A stretch of 64,000 nt of DNA from Dichomitus squalens LYAD-421 SS1 (lineage: Eukaryota > Basidiomycota > Agaricomycetes > Polyporales > Polyporaceae), in contig NW_006766954.1 in NCBI RefSeq assembly GCF_000275845.1, positions 78,018 through 142,017 of the forward strand, read 5' to 3'. A program made the translations under genes and the position numbers. Positions 44,585 to 55,017 of the stretch are shown piece after piece (within the stretch, counting starts at the first letter, position 1; every line of letters begins with the position of its first letter). Under the pieces are notes generated by a model that saw only the letters and a list, made by a program, of their open reading frames with translations, searched no databases and was not told where the DNA came from.

Positions 44585-45949
44585 TCAATGCTCGCTCTGT
44601 GCATCACCGTCGTGTACGGGGTACATCTGCGACGTCGCGGACGACGGTACTGCCGAGCCATCCTGCCACTGCGACGAGCTGGCGTCGCTCATGTCGGCAG
44701 AGTGACGCTTCTTCGCCAGAAGCGCATACAGCAGCTTCACTCCCTTCGAGGTCGATGAGGAGGAAGGCGTCGATTGTCGCATGAGGACGGCTGTCGACGT
44801 CGCATCGGAGAGCATGGATGCGCGGGAGCCGATGAAGCTGATATCCATGAGCGAAGGCGCCGTAAGGTTCTCGTCAGGAACGTGGGCCTGCGATATGTGT
44901 GGGGGTATCGTGGGGTTGGGAATGGAAAGCAGGGAGGAGGGCAGTCTGCGATTTGGCTCGAGTCGAGGCAAGGATCGCGCCGCTGTGCTGATGCTCCTAA
45001 ACGCGGGTATGCTCGTCTCGGGGCGTATATCGCTCGGATCGCAGCTTTGGCGATGTCCTCGCTTGGTCGACTCGTTGTAGCTAGTAGACAGAGCCGAGCC
45101 CGCTCCTGGCGGGCGCCCTCGAGCACGCCTCCATAGGCAATATATGGCAAGAATAGTTGCGAGGAGTACACCAGCTCCGGCAGCACCTCCCCCAGCGACA
45201 GCTGCGGTGCTCACTCGACTTCGCACCACTGTCGAGGATGTCGCGGATGTAGTGGCGACAGGTGAGGGAAGCGAAGATGTGTTCGCTTCTGGACTTATAC
45301 CCTGAGTGGGTCCAGCGCCGGATGTGGAAGTGGTGGACGAAGCAGTGAGGCAAGATGTGTCCTCACCGGCGATGATAAATAACGGCGATATCGCCCGTAC
45401 CCCATATCCCAACGCCTCAAGAGTGTACTGTCCCGTGGTGATATTCACCGGCGACCAGTTCCACGCTTGTAAAGTAGCATCGACGGCGAGAGCAACGAGA
45501 GTCGAAACTTGTTTCGCTGTGTTCGCAGAGTCCGTGTGTGGCGGAAGGTTCGGAGAGACGAGGAACTCTAGCGACTCCTGCGGACCTGAGTAGCTCCAGG
45601 TGATCGTGGTGGTCGAGCACAGTGCAAGGGTCTGCGGGAAAGACGAAGACCATGCGAAATTGGTCGCAGCGGTGGGCGAGCTTGTCGTCCCACTGCTCGT
45701 CGGGGTTGAGGAGACGGATCCTGGGACTGAAACGCCGGGCATACTGCTGCTGGGCGCCGTCGAAAAGCGCGAGCTGCTTGGCGGAGGTGGAGGCGTCTGC
45801 GACGAGGTGGAGACTTGGCTCGTATCTGTCGGAAGGAGTGATACCGAGAGAGCGAAGGTCGGAGGGTCACTAGAAGTAGACGGCGGGGGCAGCGGGATCC
45901 TAGGCCCAGGGCTGTCGAATGGCCTGCGCTGTAGGGACGACTCTGTCAT
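44585..45949 (-). CDS. Ig-like single-pass membrane protein, tandem paralog 2
   Basis: Open from ATG 45949 to 44585, 454 aa. A splice acceptor (TTTCGCAG) lies 21 bp upstream in frame, so an upstream signal-peptide exon is likely but not located.
The layout matches paralog 1: Ser/Pro-rich stalk, Ig-like block (SFPQTLALCSTTTITWSYSG, ESLEFLVSPN, WSPVNITTGQYTLEALG, SPLFIIAGEDTSC), Ser/Thr linker, membrane helix (GAGVLLATILAIYCLW) and tail.
The tail has SLPRLEPNRRLPSSLL, SRASMLSDATSTA and, near the end, MSDASSSQW and VPSSATSQMYPVHDGD. It is about 100 residues longer than paralog 1.
All three paralogs lie on the same strand, about 1 kb apart. Confidence 0.75.
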   Translation of the reverse strand: MTESSLQRRPFDSPGPRIPLPPPSTSSDPPTFALSVSLLPTDTSQVSTSSQTPPPPPSSSRFSTAPSSSMPGVSVPGSVSSTPTSSGTTSSPTAATNFAWSSSFPQTLALCSTTTITWSYSGPQESLEFLVSPNLPPHTDSANTAKQVSTLVALAVDATLQAWNWSPVNITTGQYTLEALGYGVRAISPLFIIAGEDTSCLTASSTTSTSGAGPTQGISPEANTSSLPSPVATTSATSSTVVRSRVSTAAVAGGGAAGAGVLLATILAIYCLWRRARGRPPGAGSALSTSYNESTKRGHRQSCDPSDIRPETSIPAFRSISTAARSLPRLEPNRRLPSSLLSIPNPTIPPHISQAHVPDENLTAPSLMDISFIGSRASMLSDATSTAVLMRQSTPSSSSTSKGVKLLYALLAKKRHSADMSDASSSQWQDGSAVPSSATSQMYPVHDGDAQSEH

Positions 45950-46954
45950 AGCGCGGGGCGCGGAAAGCTGCGAAAGAGAGGGTGAGGAAGGAAGTGAACA
46001 AAGCAGCTATCGTCCCTTGCCAGTGCCCAAACAGCTCAAAAGGGAGTCGCCAGATCACCAAGTTAGCGTTCGGAAGATACTAGTGTTGCAATTCTCTCTA
46101 CATACGCTGTGAGAACTGTATGACCAAGAACAACGACGAGCCTTCCAAGCTGGAACACATGCTGTCTCCGATTGACTTGCGATGACCGCTCGTAGTGCGA
46201 TATCAGTCGTGAGGCACAGTAGATATGATCTGGGAGTTGGAAGAGTGACGCGCATCCCTCTTGGATAGAAGGCGTTGCATCATTGACACCTGGTGGTGAC
46301 GGTGATGGGCGCACGGCACGTCTGCAACAACATCTGACCTGTTCTTGCGGCAGTTCGCAAAATGAGCTGCATGGCGTACGTTGGTTAACATCGAAGACCA
46401 GTCGTAGGAGGAACGGTAACTCATGCCAGCATACATAGTGGTGTTCTCCTAAGGGTCATGTGCAGACTCCGATCAGGTGCTGGACGAATGACGAGTGCTC
46501 TGTACGTTACCTGAGAGATTGTGGTACATAGGATTGAGTTGAAGACAAGCGACGCAACTGACTCTCTACAAAGACCGTTGCAATCGGCAGGAGAACGAGG
46601 CTCACCCTCGAAAACGGTGTGAAAGAATCATCGCAAAGGGATCAGCAGACAACTGTTACTATCGCTCACATTCGCACAATCACGTGTCGTGATTAGAGCG
46701 CCCGCCGTGTACCGCCTGGAGTTTTGATAAGTATTAGTAGTACAAGTGGTGACGTTCCTCCCTACAGAAATGCTCTCGTATCCGTATCAACACGGAACTG
46801 TCCACTTGTTTCCAATGCAGCCGTTGGTCCACACTCGAGCTGAACCAGCTTGTCTGCCAATGTCTCGGGACGCTAGGCAGCTCCGCCCGGGACATCTCCA
46901 CCACTAGCATGCATTGATAGCGAAGTGAGTCTCCCGTCTCCGTGTCCGCGTTTC
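45950..46954. other. Intergenic region
   Basis: 1 kb between tandem paralogs 2 and 3. It must contain the promoter and any upstream exon of paralog 2. Minus-strand frames around 46055-46314 include a hydrophobic stretch (LVVVLGHTVLTAYV), but I cannot splice it convincingly. Confidence 0.4.
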
Positions 46955-48421
46955 TCATACCTCGATCACGGCACCGTCGTGCGTGAAGTACATCTGCGAC
47001 GTCGCGGACGACGGCGCCGGGCCAGAGCCATACGTCCGCCTTGAGAGGCCAGCGTCGCTCTTGCGGGAAGACGGACGCCTCCCCATAATGTGGGTGAACA
47101 GGGAGCTTATCGCTTGCCAGGAAGATGAGGAGGAATACACTGATGGACGTGTAAGCCCAGCCGTGGAGGCCGCGTCGGAGAACATGGATGTGCGGGAGTC
47201 GACTCGGAAGATGCTGCCGTCCATGGAGGAGGGCATCGCACCATCATCCTCAGGGAATTGGGCATGTGGCATGTATGGAGGTGGGGCGGAGTAGTCGGGA
47301 TAGCCCAGTAGCGCAGAGGGTGGCCTGGGAATGGGCTCGGCAGGAGGCAGGGACCGCTCGGCTGTGCCGATCAGGATGTGTCTAGCTGTGCCCTTCTCGT
47401 GAACGGTAACGTAACTCGGCAGTGTATCTTGAAAGAACGCATCATCCATAGGGGCATCCTCCCGCTGCCCAGACTCCCCAAAGTCTCCCGGGGGAGCTCC
47501 TGGCCGTCGCGCCCGTCGACGACTGTGCCTCCATCGGCAACCCATCCAGATGCCGCCTGCGATAAGTAGTAATGCACCCGCTACCGCTCCTCCAGCGATT
47601 GATGCGATGTTGACGCCGTGCGAGAGGGCCGTCGAGGGTGGAGTGGGGCTAGGTGAGGAAGGCATTGAAGGTGCGATTGTGGCTGTCCTCGTGGCCGTAG
47701 AGGATCCGTTGCCGGAGGAAGCAGTGGAGGAAACAGGAGCGAGACAAGATGTGTCCTCACCGGTGATCGTGAACACGGGCGATCTTTCCTGGATCCCGGG
47801 TCCCAATACCTCGAGCGTGTACTGTCCGGGGATCACGTTCACTGACTGCCATGTCAGCGCTTGCGACGTAGCGTCGATTCCGGTCGCAATGGTGATCGCA
47901 GGGTCGATGGGTTGGGAAACGTTGGAAGTGACGAGGAACTGCAGCGATTCCTGTGGGCCGGAATAGTTCCAGGCCATCGTGGCGATGGAGCAGAGCTCAA
48001 GGTTCGCTGGGAACCTCGACCACTGGAATTTCGGCGGAACTAGCTGCACTGGGACTACAGTGGTCGTTGAGGTGGGGAGGATGTATGGCAACATCGTGGG
48101 GGCTTCTCCTTTGCTCATCGTCGTTAGAGAGTGTGAGGCTGAATCAGTTCGGCTGCTCAACGAGATCGAGGAGCTTAGAGAGCTTCCGTTCTTGATCGTA
48201 GCCGAGGAGCTTGTACTGCTCCGTATCGCCGATGGGCTCGAAGTAGTTGCAGAAAAGCGAGAGATTATCGAGGGGTCGCCCTGGTGAGCCATGACTGGCT
48301 TCGAAGACGTCGTCGAGAAGATGGGAGGGACATGGCCAGACGGGAACGGTAATGGTAATGGTAAGAGATTAGTCGGGTCCGAGGGAGTAGTCTGTTTGCT
48401 CTGAGCGGACGGCTCTGCCAT
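46955..48421 (-). CDS. Ig-like single-pass membrane protein, tandem paralog 3
   Basis: Open from ATG 48421 to 46955, 488 aa. An in-frame stop lies just upstream of the ATG.
Stalk, then the Ig-like block (RFPANLELCSIATMAWNYSG, ESLQFLVTSNVSQP, LTWQSVNVIPGQYTLEVLG, SPVFTITGEDTSC), Ser/Thr linker, membrane helix (GAVAGALLLIAGGIWMG) and a strongly basic juxtamembrane stretch (RWRHSRRRARRPG).
The tail has SLPPAEPIPRPPSALLGYPD, SRTSMFSDAASTAGLTRPS and APSSATSQMYFTHDG close to the C-terminus.
No signal peptide is visible at the chosen start, which is odd for a type I protein. Either an upstream exon is missing or the protein uses the membrane helix as a signal anchor.
Unknown function. A wall-sensing or glucan-binding ectodomain is a guess from fold similarity. 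Confidence 0.73.
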   Translation of the reverse strand: MAEPSAQSKQTTPSDPTNLLPLPLPFPSGHVPPIFSTTSSKPVMAHQGDPSIISRFSATTSSPSAIRSSTSSSATIKNGSSLSSSISLSSRTDSASHSLTTMSKGEAPTMLPYILPTSTTTVVPVQLVPPKFQWSRFPANLELCSIATMAWNYSGPQESLQFLVTSNVSQPIDPAITIATGIDATSQALTWQSVNVIPGQYTLEVLGPGIQERSPVFTITGEDTSCLAPVSSTASSGNGSSTATRTATIAPSMPSSPSPTPPSTALSHGVNIASIAGGAVAGALLLIAGGIWMGCRWRHSRRRARRPGAPPGDFGESGQREDAPMDDAFFQDTLPSYVTVHEKGTARHILIGTAERSLPPAEPIPRPPSALLGYPDYSAPPPYMPHAQFPEDDGAMPSSMDGSIFRVDSRTSMFSDAASTAGLTRPSVYSSSSSWQAISSLFTHIMGRRPSSRKSDAGLSRRTYGSGPAPSSATSQMYFTHDGAVIEV

Positions 48422-50525
48422 CGCGAACGATTACGAAAGGAAATGAGCGGAAGGAGGTGACCAGACCACGCCGACTCCAGCGCGAACCATGCGACATATG
48501 AGAGAATCGTGAGATCACGAAGCACATGATATCGACCTTGAGATAGATAGGAGCAGGTACAGGGAAAGCATTGGCCGCACGCTTCCTTTGTTGGGAACGG
48601 CGACGAGAAGCAGGCGGTCATCCTCGCCCACGGCGACACCCATGCGAACCTGATATTATAGTATCATGTCACGAGAAATTTAGACAATCGAGGCAAAGAA
48701 GATTGCACACAGCAGGATCGGACTAGTGTGTTACGAATTTATACTCACGAATGTGTCCCATTCTGGTGATAGTTGGTAGGGAATCAGTTCGACCTGCCGG
48801 AGATCCCTCTGCCCCCTTGAGATGGGAGCTTAAGAGATCGTGCGAGCTGCACACCATATGAAGTGTGAAGAGGGGCATGTCAGGGCAGGGAGATCTGGGA
48901 GACAAGGCAACGGTACACAGCTCCTCACTGATCAATCAAAGATGTGCACCGTGTAGGAGGACTCCAGCTACTCATTGCTCCCGGAGGCACTCCACTCGCT
49001 TATAAGCTCACTGAAGGATCTTATATGCGTGTTGAAGCCCGGCATCGTCCCTCCTTCGTGAAAGTCGATGTTCCTGAAGGACATCGTAGGTGGAGATACC
49101 GTGGAGGCCGTGGACCCCGAAAGACTAGTTGAATTGAATTTTGCAGTGAAAACTCTATTGAGTTCGAGCAGGGTTGGAGTGACGGTGCAGACGTCTATTT
49201 GGGAGATTGTTGTAGATCGCGACTAAACAGGATATTTTCACGAAGCTCAACTACTTGCCTGGGTATTATTCATGTGATTCGGTGAGCCGAGCGCGATGAT
49301 GAGTCGCGTAAATTCATATGCCGCCCTCAATCGCACGACCACTATCCACTAGCTATCTTTACCCGCGAATGGGGGTTGAGGCTTCCAATACATGAGATAT
49401 TTCAAGTCTGATCACGACCGGTTCAAAGACCAGCTCGACGAACTCGACAGGGAAGACGTGCTCGGAGATCGCCTTGGTCATGTTGTACTCGAAATCGACC
49501 GTTCAAGCGTGTTAACCATCGTTCAGAGAATGAGAGTCGGGTATGTACTGGCACATATCAGTCATATAGCCCTAGCTGATAAAAGGAGCCCTTTTGGCCA
49601 GGTAATGGCAGTACACCTCTGCGACACATAAGACTACGTCCCCGATCCTTCAATACATTTCCCCATCCTCACACTCCGTCTGTACACCATGCCACTTCGC
49701 AGGCTCCCCCACTTCAACGAGGAGTGTCCAGATTCAGAGATACGGCGCCCTTGGTGAGTGCCCACGCGTCCACGCGTTCCCCACGTTCTGTGTGACAGTG
49801 TGGTCGATACCCCTACATACCTCTTTTCCTCTGCACCCCCATCGCACCCAAATATAGTGGCCGGTGGCCGTCGCCCATGATGCCCACGGTATCCCCACAG
49901 ATCTCAACCTTGACGTCCACAGGGATGTCCAGGACAAGTTGTCATACCTCCATAACCTGCTCTTCAGCAGCTTTCCTTGGTACGTAGCGCACAACACGTC
50001 TATTTGCTCGCTACTCGACGCACAACTATCCTCTCATAGGTTTCGAGATCCTCGCCATCTGCACGTGCCCTTCGCCTCTCCCACCATCCATCTCGCAATC
50101 ATCTTGATGTCTCTGGTGCGTCATTGACACGAAAACCGCTGCGCCTTAGACTCTCTTCACGTTGTCCAGCTCCGCGACACGATCAATGGTTCGTCCAAGA
50201 CACTCGACCACATACGCGCGCATGATGGCTACTGATCAGTGCTATACAGGCGCAGAAGCTCATTGGACTGCGCTACGTCGGATGATTTTATGGCTATGCG
50301 GAATGTTTTGCGTTCCGTTTTCTGCCCGGCGGAGGGGAAGGGTTGCGTGAATCGAAATGGAACGGTCCATTTCATTGCGCTGAATCTATGTACCAAACGA
50401 ATATGTTATGACATCATGAGAACCGCCGTCCACGGGCGATTTCATGATCAAAGAATCAAGAGATCTATGGGAAGCCTCCTGCAAATGCGCCACCGCCGTC
50501 GATGAGTCGACCACACGCCCGCAGC
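48422..50525. other. Gene-poor region with degenerate exon relic
   Basis: 2.1 kb without an intact gene. At about 49692-50000 there is an exon-like relic (see separate entry). The right end, from about 50130, is homologous to the sequence downstream of DUF6533 copy C, for example GAGTCGACCACACGCCCG followed by AGCCTACGATG. Confidence 0.4.
49692..50000 (+). pseudogene. Degenerate exon relic 1 (ACGGCG-CTTGGTGAGTG family)
   Basis: An exon-like stretch ending ACGGCGCCCTTG with a GTGAGTG donor is followed by an intron-like spacer and a second exon-like stretch (VAVAHDAHGIPTDLNLDV on the plus strand) ending at a GTACGT donor. Similar pairs occur at 58262-58490 and 60060-60300 with disrupted frames. 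The original protein is not recognised. Confidence 0.4.
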
Positions 50526-52181
50526 CTACGATGCAACTTCCGCCTCGTTCTCTCCTTCGTCGACCTCGTGGAACGAGATCTGAGCTCCCAAAGACCCAAT
50601 GAAGCGACTGGTGTTCCCCGATGACTGCGGTTGGAATGCAATTTCCCCGAGTGAGACTGACCGAGAAGAGCCCGCTAGCTTGCGTTGGGCCTTCTGCAGG
50701 TCGATAAGGAACCTCGATGTCAGGATTGAGGTCAAGCTAACCACGAATATATCATCTGGGTAAGAATTCGACGGTGGGTTCAGCGTAGACCTACGGTTCC
50801 TCAAGATACACAATGACACTTGTTGGGAAATGTGCGTTATCGTCGACCTGTAAATTGTCAGCGAGACACCACGACACTCCAGCACCGCTCACCCCAATCA
50901 GAGTAAATGTCATTTGGAGAGTGCTCAAGACGAGCAGCGGTCTGTTGATACAGGTTGTGAGCATCAGTTGACCTTGACATGACTGCGTGCACTCACAGAA
51001 AATACATAGTCCCTACGATAAAATCAGAGGGTGCTTCAGTACTAAACTCATCGGGCTCGAAGGTCGACCTGAGTACATACCATCGAGGAGAAGAATGCTT
51101 GCGAAGCTTCGCTTGCCGAGGCGACGGAGAGATAGCTTGGCTGTCTCATATGTTCGGAGCCAGGTGACGCATAGAACCACCAAATTAGAAGCAATCACAG
51201 AAGACCGCGTTACCACATCCACTTTCATGTCTCATCTAAGAACATATCCAGAATATATGACACGATTGGAAATGCACTAACATCTGCCATCCGTGTCGTC
51301 CGTCAGGGGCCGGTCACAGAGCAGCGTGGAGTCCACTTACCTCAGTACGGTGCCCACCGATATTGGATTGATGGGTATGATGCCCAGAACCGGATCATTC
51401 ACAAACGACAATCCATGTAGGTTGGTCTGTGAGAAGATTATATGCTTTGATGCTTCTCAAACATGACAAATCCAGAGTACGCACCCACATAATTGTAAAT
51501 ATGGGCACGGAAGACAGAGCGAAAACACTTGCCGAAATGAGTCGTCGATAAGGGTCAGGACATAAAGCATATGTCCTGAGTGCTGAAAATGCTGTTTGAA
51601 GGAGCAGCTGTCAGGGCTGTCAATTTTATACAGAACTTCAAGCGGTCCCTTACCAGCCCATGGGAGATACTGTAAGGCTTCTAACACACATGCAGCAACG
51701 TCTACTGCGAATGCACTGTGTATGCATCAGGACGGATCATCCAAAGTCCATAAATTCGCGGTATACCTCTGCCATAGTGTCAAGCATTGATTAATGCAGA
51801 CCAGCAACAGAATGACATACCTCCACAGAAGAAGGGATCGTGTTGTTATATATGATTTGCGACGCGAGAGTGATATATCGATTGAGGAGAAACAGAATGG
51901 TTGCTCCGGACACGTGGCCTACCGTCCAGAAGAGCATCAACTCGCTGTCGAGCGTGAGGATGAAATCGTAAATAAATAGCGCTGCAAACGCGAAGCCGTA
52001 GGCTCATGAGTATGTTAACGGCGTCGATTGTTCTCGCAAGGAACAGACCAAGGGCGGCATCTGTCCAGCAATTATAGAAGCTAGAAGCACGCTCAAAGGT
52101 TAGATCACGTCTAGGGTATATTGCGCTGAGCTCTACCTACAAGCTTGCAGATATGGCTTGGACAGCAGAGTTGTTGGCCAT
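50526..52181 (-). CDS. DUF6533-type multi-pass membrane protein, copy B
   Basis: About ten small exons from ATG 52181 (MANNSAVQAISASF) to the stop at 50526-50528. All recognisable exons are open with usable splice sites.
Blocks in order: FYNCWTDAAL; ALFIYDFILTLDSELMLFW with GATILFLLNRYITLASQII; LEALQYLPWAG; AFSALRTYALCPDPYRRLIS; NLHGLSFVNDPVLGIIP; SSVIASNLVVLCVTWLRTYE; RRLGKRSFASILLLDG; LLVLSTLQMTFTLIG; and LTSILTSRFLIDLQKAQRK followed by SRFIGSLGAQISFHE and an acidic C-terminus.
Near-identity to copy C over the DUF6533 exon shows a recent duplication. About seven membrane helices are expected. Function unknown. Confidence 0.78.
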
Positions 52182-52273
52182 ATTGAGGCTTTGTAGAGGG
52201 AGCACTAAAGGTCTAGAGTTATCGACGAGGCGTCAGAATGAAGGTACGTTGCCTGGAGAGCCACATTGTGAGT

Positions 52274-52283
52274 CCTTTTTATC
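52274..52283 (-). promoter_or_regulatory. Core promoter box of DUF6533 copy B
   Basis: GATAAAAAGG about 95 bp upstream of ATG 52181, aligned with the boxes of copies A, C and D. The following ACTCACAATGTGGCTCTCCA is shared with copy C. Confidence 0.6.
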
Positions 52284-53184
52284 TACAAGCCTATACGCAC
52301 ACCTGTTCGTAACTGCCGCCCACCTGGGGCACATCTCATCTGATGATGAGATACATCGTCGGACAAACTATAAATGACTTGTGACGCCGAGCAGCAATTA
52401 CCACGAAGGATACATGCTATCTGGATTTAGTATATCTGTCGCTCTATCTAACGAAAAGGTAGATGTATGCACGGGCGGATAAATGACGGGACCCACAGAT
52501 TCAGTAAGCAGGGCAACTCACCTGCCGGCAGCTTCGCCCACATCTCAACAGCCACTGAAGCTTTACATGGCTCGGATTCTCAGCTTCCGTCATACCAAGA
52601 TGCCGTCGAAAGAAGGCATAGGCACCTCGTACATCCCCTGCACAGTGCGAATGGGGAAAACTCGCAGTTGGAATAGTCGGGTCAGTGACTAGAGCGAAAA
52701 TGAAACCGCCCCGGGCCGTTCTCAAGCAACCCTGTCAAGTCAGTATGGCCAGCCGTATCACAGTCGCGATTGCGCACCCAACAGCGCGAGCATCCATCTG
52801 CTTGGTGACCATGGAGATCTATATCTAATCATTTTGAAACGTCAGAGTACTAGATGTGTAGTGTGGCAATGCTGCCTGGGACAGAAGGGCACTCTTGATG
52901 GAGAAGAAAGAATTCCATAACACTTCAAGTTGAGGCCCTGCCGGGGTTTGGGATGTGGTTCGGATGACGCTTGAGGACGATGAGGCGGAGCCACGCTGCT
53001 GCGACGCCTGATAAGCTGTTCAGCCTGCAGCTGGGAGCAAGCCAGTGCGGCCGCTGCCATCTGTCATTGGAAGGCTCGTAGGGATCGGATCTGAAAGCGC
53101 GGAGATGATATCATCCCGGGCGCCCTGCTGAACTGATTCATCGAGCTTCACGTGACACCCTGCACTACGCGCGTCTGAGCGACT

Positions 53185-53655
53185 GTGAGTCCGGACTCCA
53201 CATGTGGCCCGCTTTACTTTCTAATCCTCTCAGCCAGCCCTCGACTCGTTCCCCGTACGCTGATGTCGTCTAGGGAGGTTGTACTCCATCTACCCCTAGG
53301 AGCGCATGAATTGAAGATCTCCAGCCCCTTCACCGCTCTCAATCGCCTGACCTCAGCTCCGCAAACGGAGTCATGCAGTACCCATGCCTCCCCAGACCTC
53401 ACTCCCCAGTAAGCTGGCAGACGCATTGGATGATTTTGGTGTAGGTCCACCCCTGCGTCATGCTATCTCGCCTGGAACACCTCGAGGTCGACCAACCATG
53501 GCTTGAGCCCCAGTTCAACATGGACGACCACGAATCCGCCCGCGGCGGGGTAGGGCTCCAATCATTCAGACATCAAGCACGTTATTGGTGGCTTTCCGGT
53601 GTATACTCGCGCAGAATTCTCACACGGTGCGCTATTGATGAAGGAGCCCCGTAGG
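53185..53655 (+). pseudogene. Possible decayed plus-strand gene
   Basis: Two adjacent frames have coding-like composition: LYFLILSASPRLVPRTLMSS, then LPLGAHELKISSPFTALNRL (to 53412), and RLEHLEVDQPWLEPQFNMDD (53460-53654). They cannot be joined by a clear intron. LEHLEVD-type strands would suit a leucine-rich or F-box-like protein, but this is a weak guess. Confidence 0.3.
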
Positions 53656-55017
53656 TTGGCTAGCGACCATTGGCATTTCCCTCTGCGACACACTCCGCGT
53701 CAATCACGCACCAACGTCCCCGGACCCTGCATCCGACTGACACGTCCTGTTTCATAGACACTGTAGCACAAAGAGTCGATGCTCCACCCGCGCGTCATTG
53801 ACGAGACAACCCTACGTCCTTGTCTCTCTTTCTTCACGTTGGCCAGTCCCCAGACACGATTGACGGTTCGTCCAAGCCCGCCTCAGAGCACACGACCACA
53901 CACGGGCTCATGACGGCCGCCGCGAGGCCAATATCCAGAACGCAGGCGGACGTGCAGGAGCGGTAAAACGATATCAGGAAGGAGTGGGACACGCAGGAGG
54001 GGAAGTAGTGAAGACGGCGGAGAGCGTACAGGAGGAGGTGGGGAGGAACGGGGACGGATTGTGAGAGTGGTGAGTGGATTGTCGTTGTTGCCGGTATTTC
54101 ACCACTGCGTCCCTAGTCGACGATTCGAAGCAATGCATGACTTGGATCGCATTGCACGTCTTCGTCGTGCGCCAGTCCGGCGGCATCTCCGACGCACCAC
54201 ACGGACACGGTTCGGAGGAGCTGAAAAATATGAGTCTCATGCGATCTCATGTGCCCTTCTGTCTCTATGCGAGGGACCCGCGTGTCTCTGGGACGTCATT
54301 GCAGTATTAGAATATTGGTTTCAAATCAGGTACTTGAGGCTCGGGGTAGGTTGACTCGTCTTTGCGTCTTAGCAACCTGATTGCGGGAATCTGCTCACGG
54401 TGTGAGGCGGCCGATCCTGTCGATGATTCTGCCGTTCTCCGACCAAGCTGCTGCAGACTCTCGGTCCTGAAGACTGTCGAGGAGGTGCGGCCTAAGGAAG
54501 ACCTGTCCACGGCAAGCGTTGCTCCGCCACAGAAGCATCGAACGGAACGTTCGCAGCCTCACGTCCACCATCCGTGACCCATTGCCTTGCTTTGACTGTG
54601 CTGCGCTCGTGAATTCCCAACTCGACCCACTCTGTGGAGTGTTCCATCTGCGGAGCACGGCGACTGTCGCGGAATAGGTAACAGGCACTCGTGAATCCTG
54701 AAACGGTGGCCTTTCGTCGCACCGGATGACAGCTACACTTGTTGTTGGTATGAGATGCGCAGATAGTCATATACGAACTGAGGAGTGGTTATATGCGGAG
54801 GTTGGCGGGATTTCGATCGAGCCGGACGAACGTTGAAATGTCCTTCTTACGGTGATCCTGTGACTCTAATGTTAATTGCAACACCGTATGTACCATGTGA
54901 ATATGCCTGCTAGGAGGAGAAAAAACGTATATAGACGATCTCATGATCCAAGGAATGTATAGACAGCATCCCGCGAAGACACCACCACCGCGGACGAGTC
55001 GACCACACACCCGAAGC

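Larger units (their letters stand above)
52182..55017. other. Duplicated non-coding region with decayed genes
   Basis: 2.8 kb. To about 52700 it is homologous to sequences upstream of copies C and D. Around 52920-53000 it matches 57598-57680 (TCAAGTTGAGGCCCTGC versus TCAAGTTGAAGTCCTGC). At about 53460-53650 a plus-strand frame reads RLEHLEVDQPWLEPQFNMDD, which looks like a decayed leucine-rich gene. No intact gene. Confidence 0.45.
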
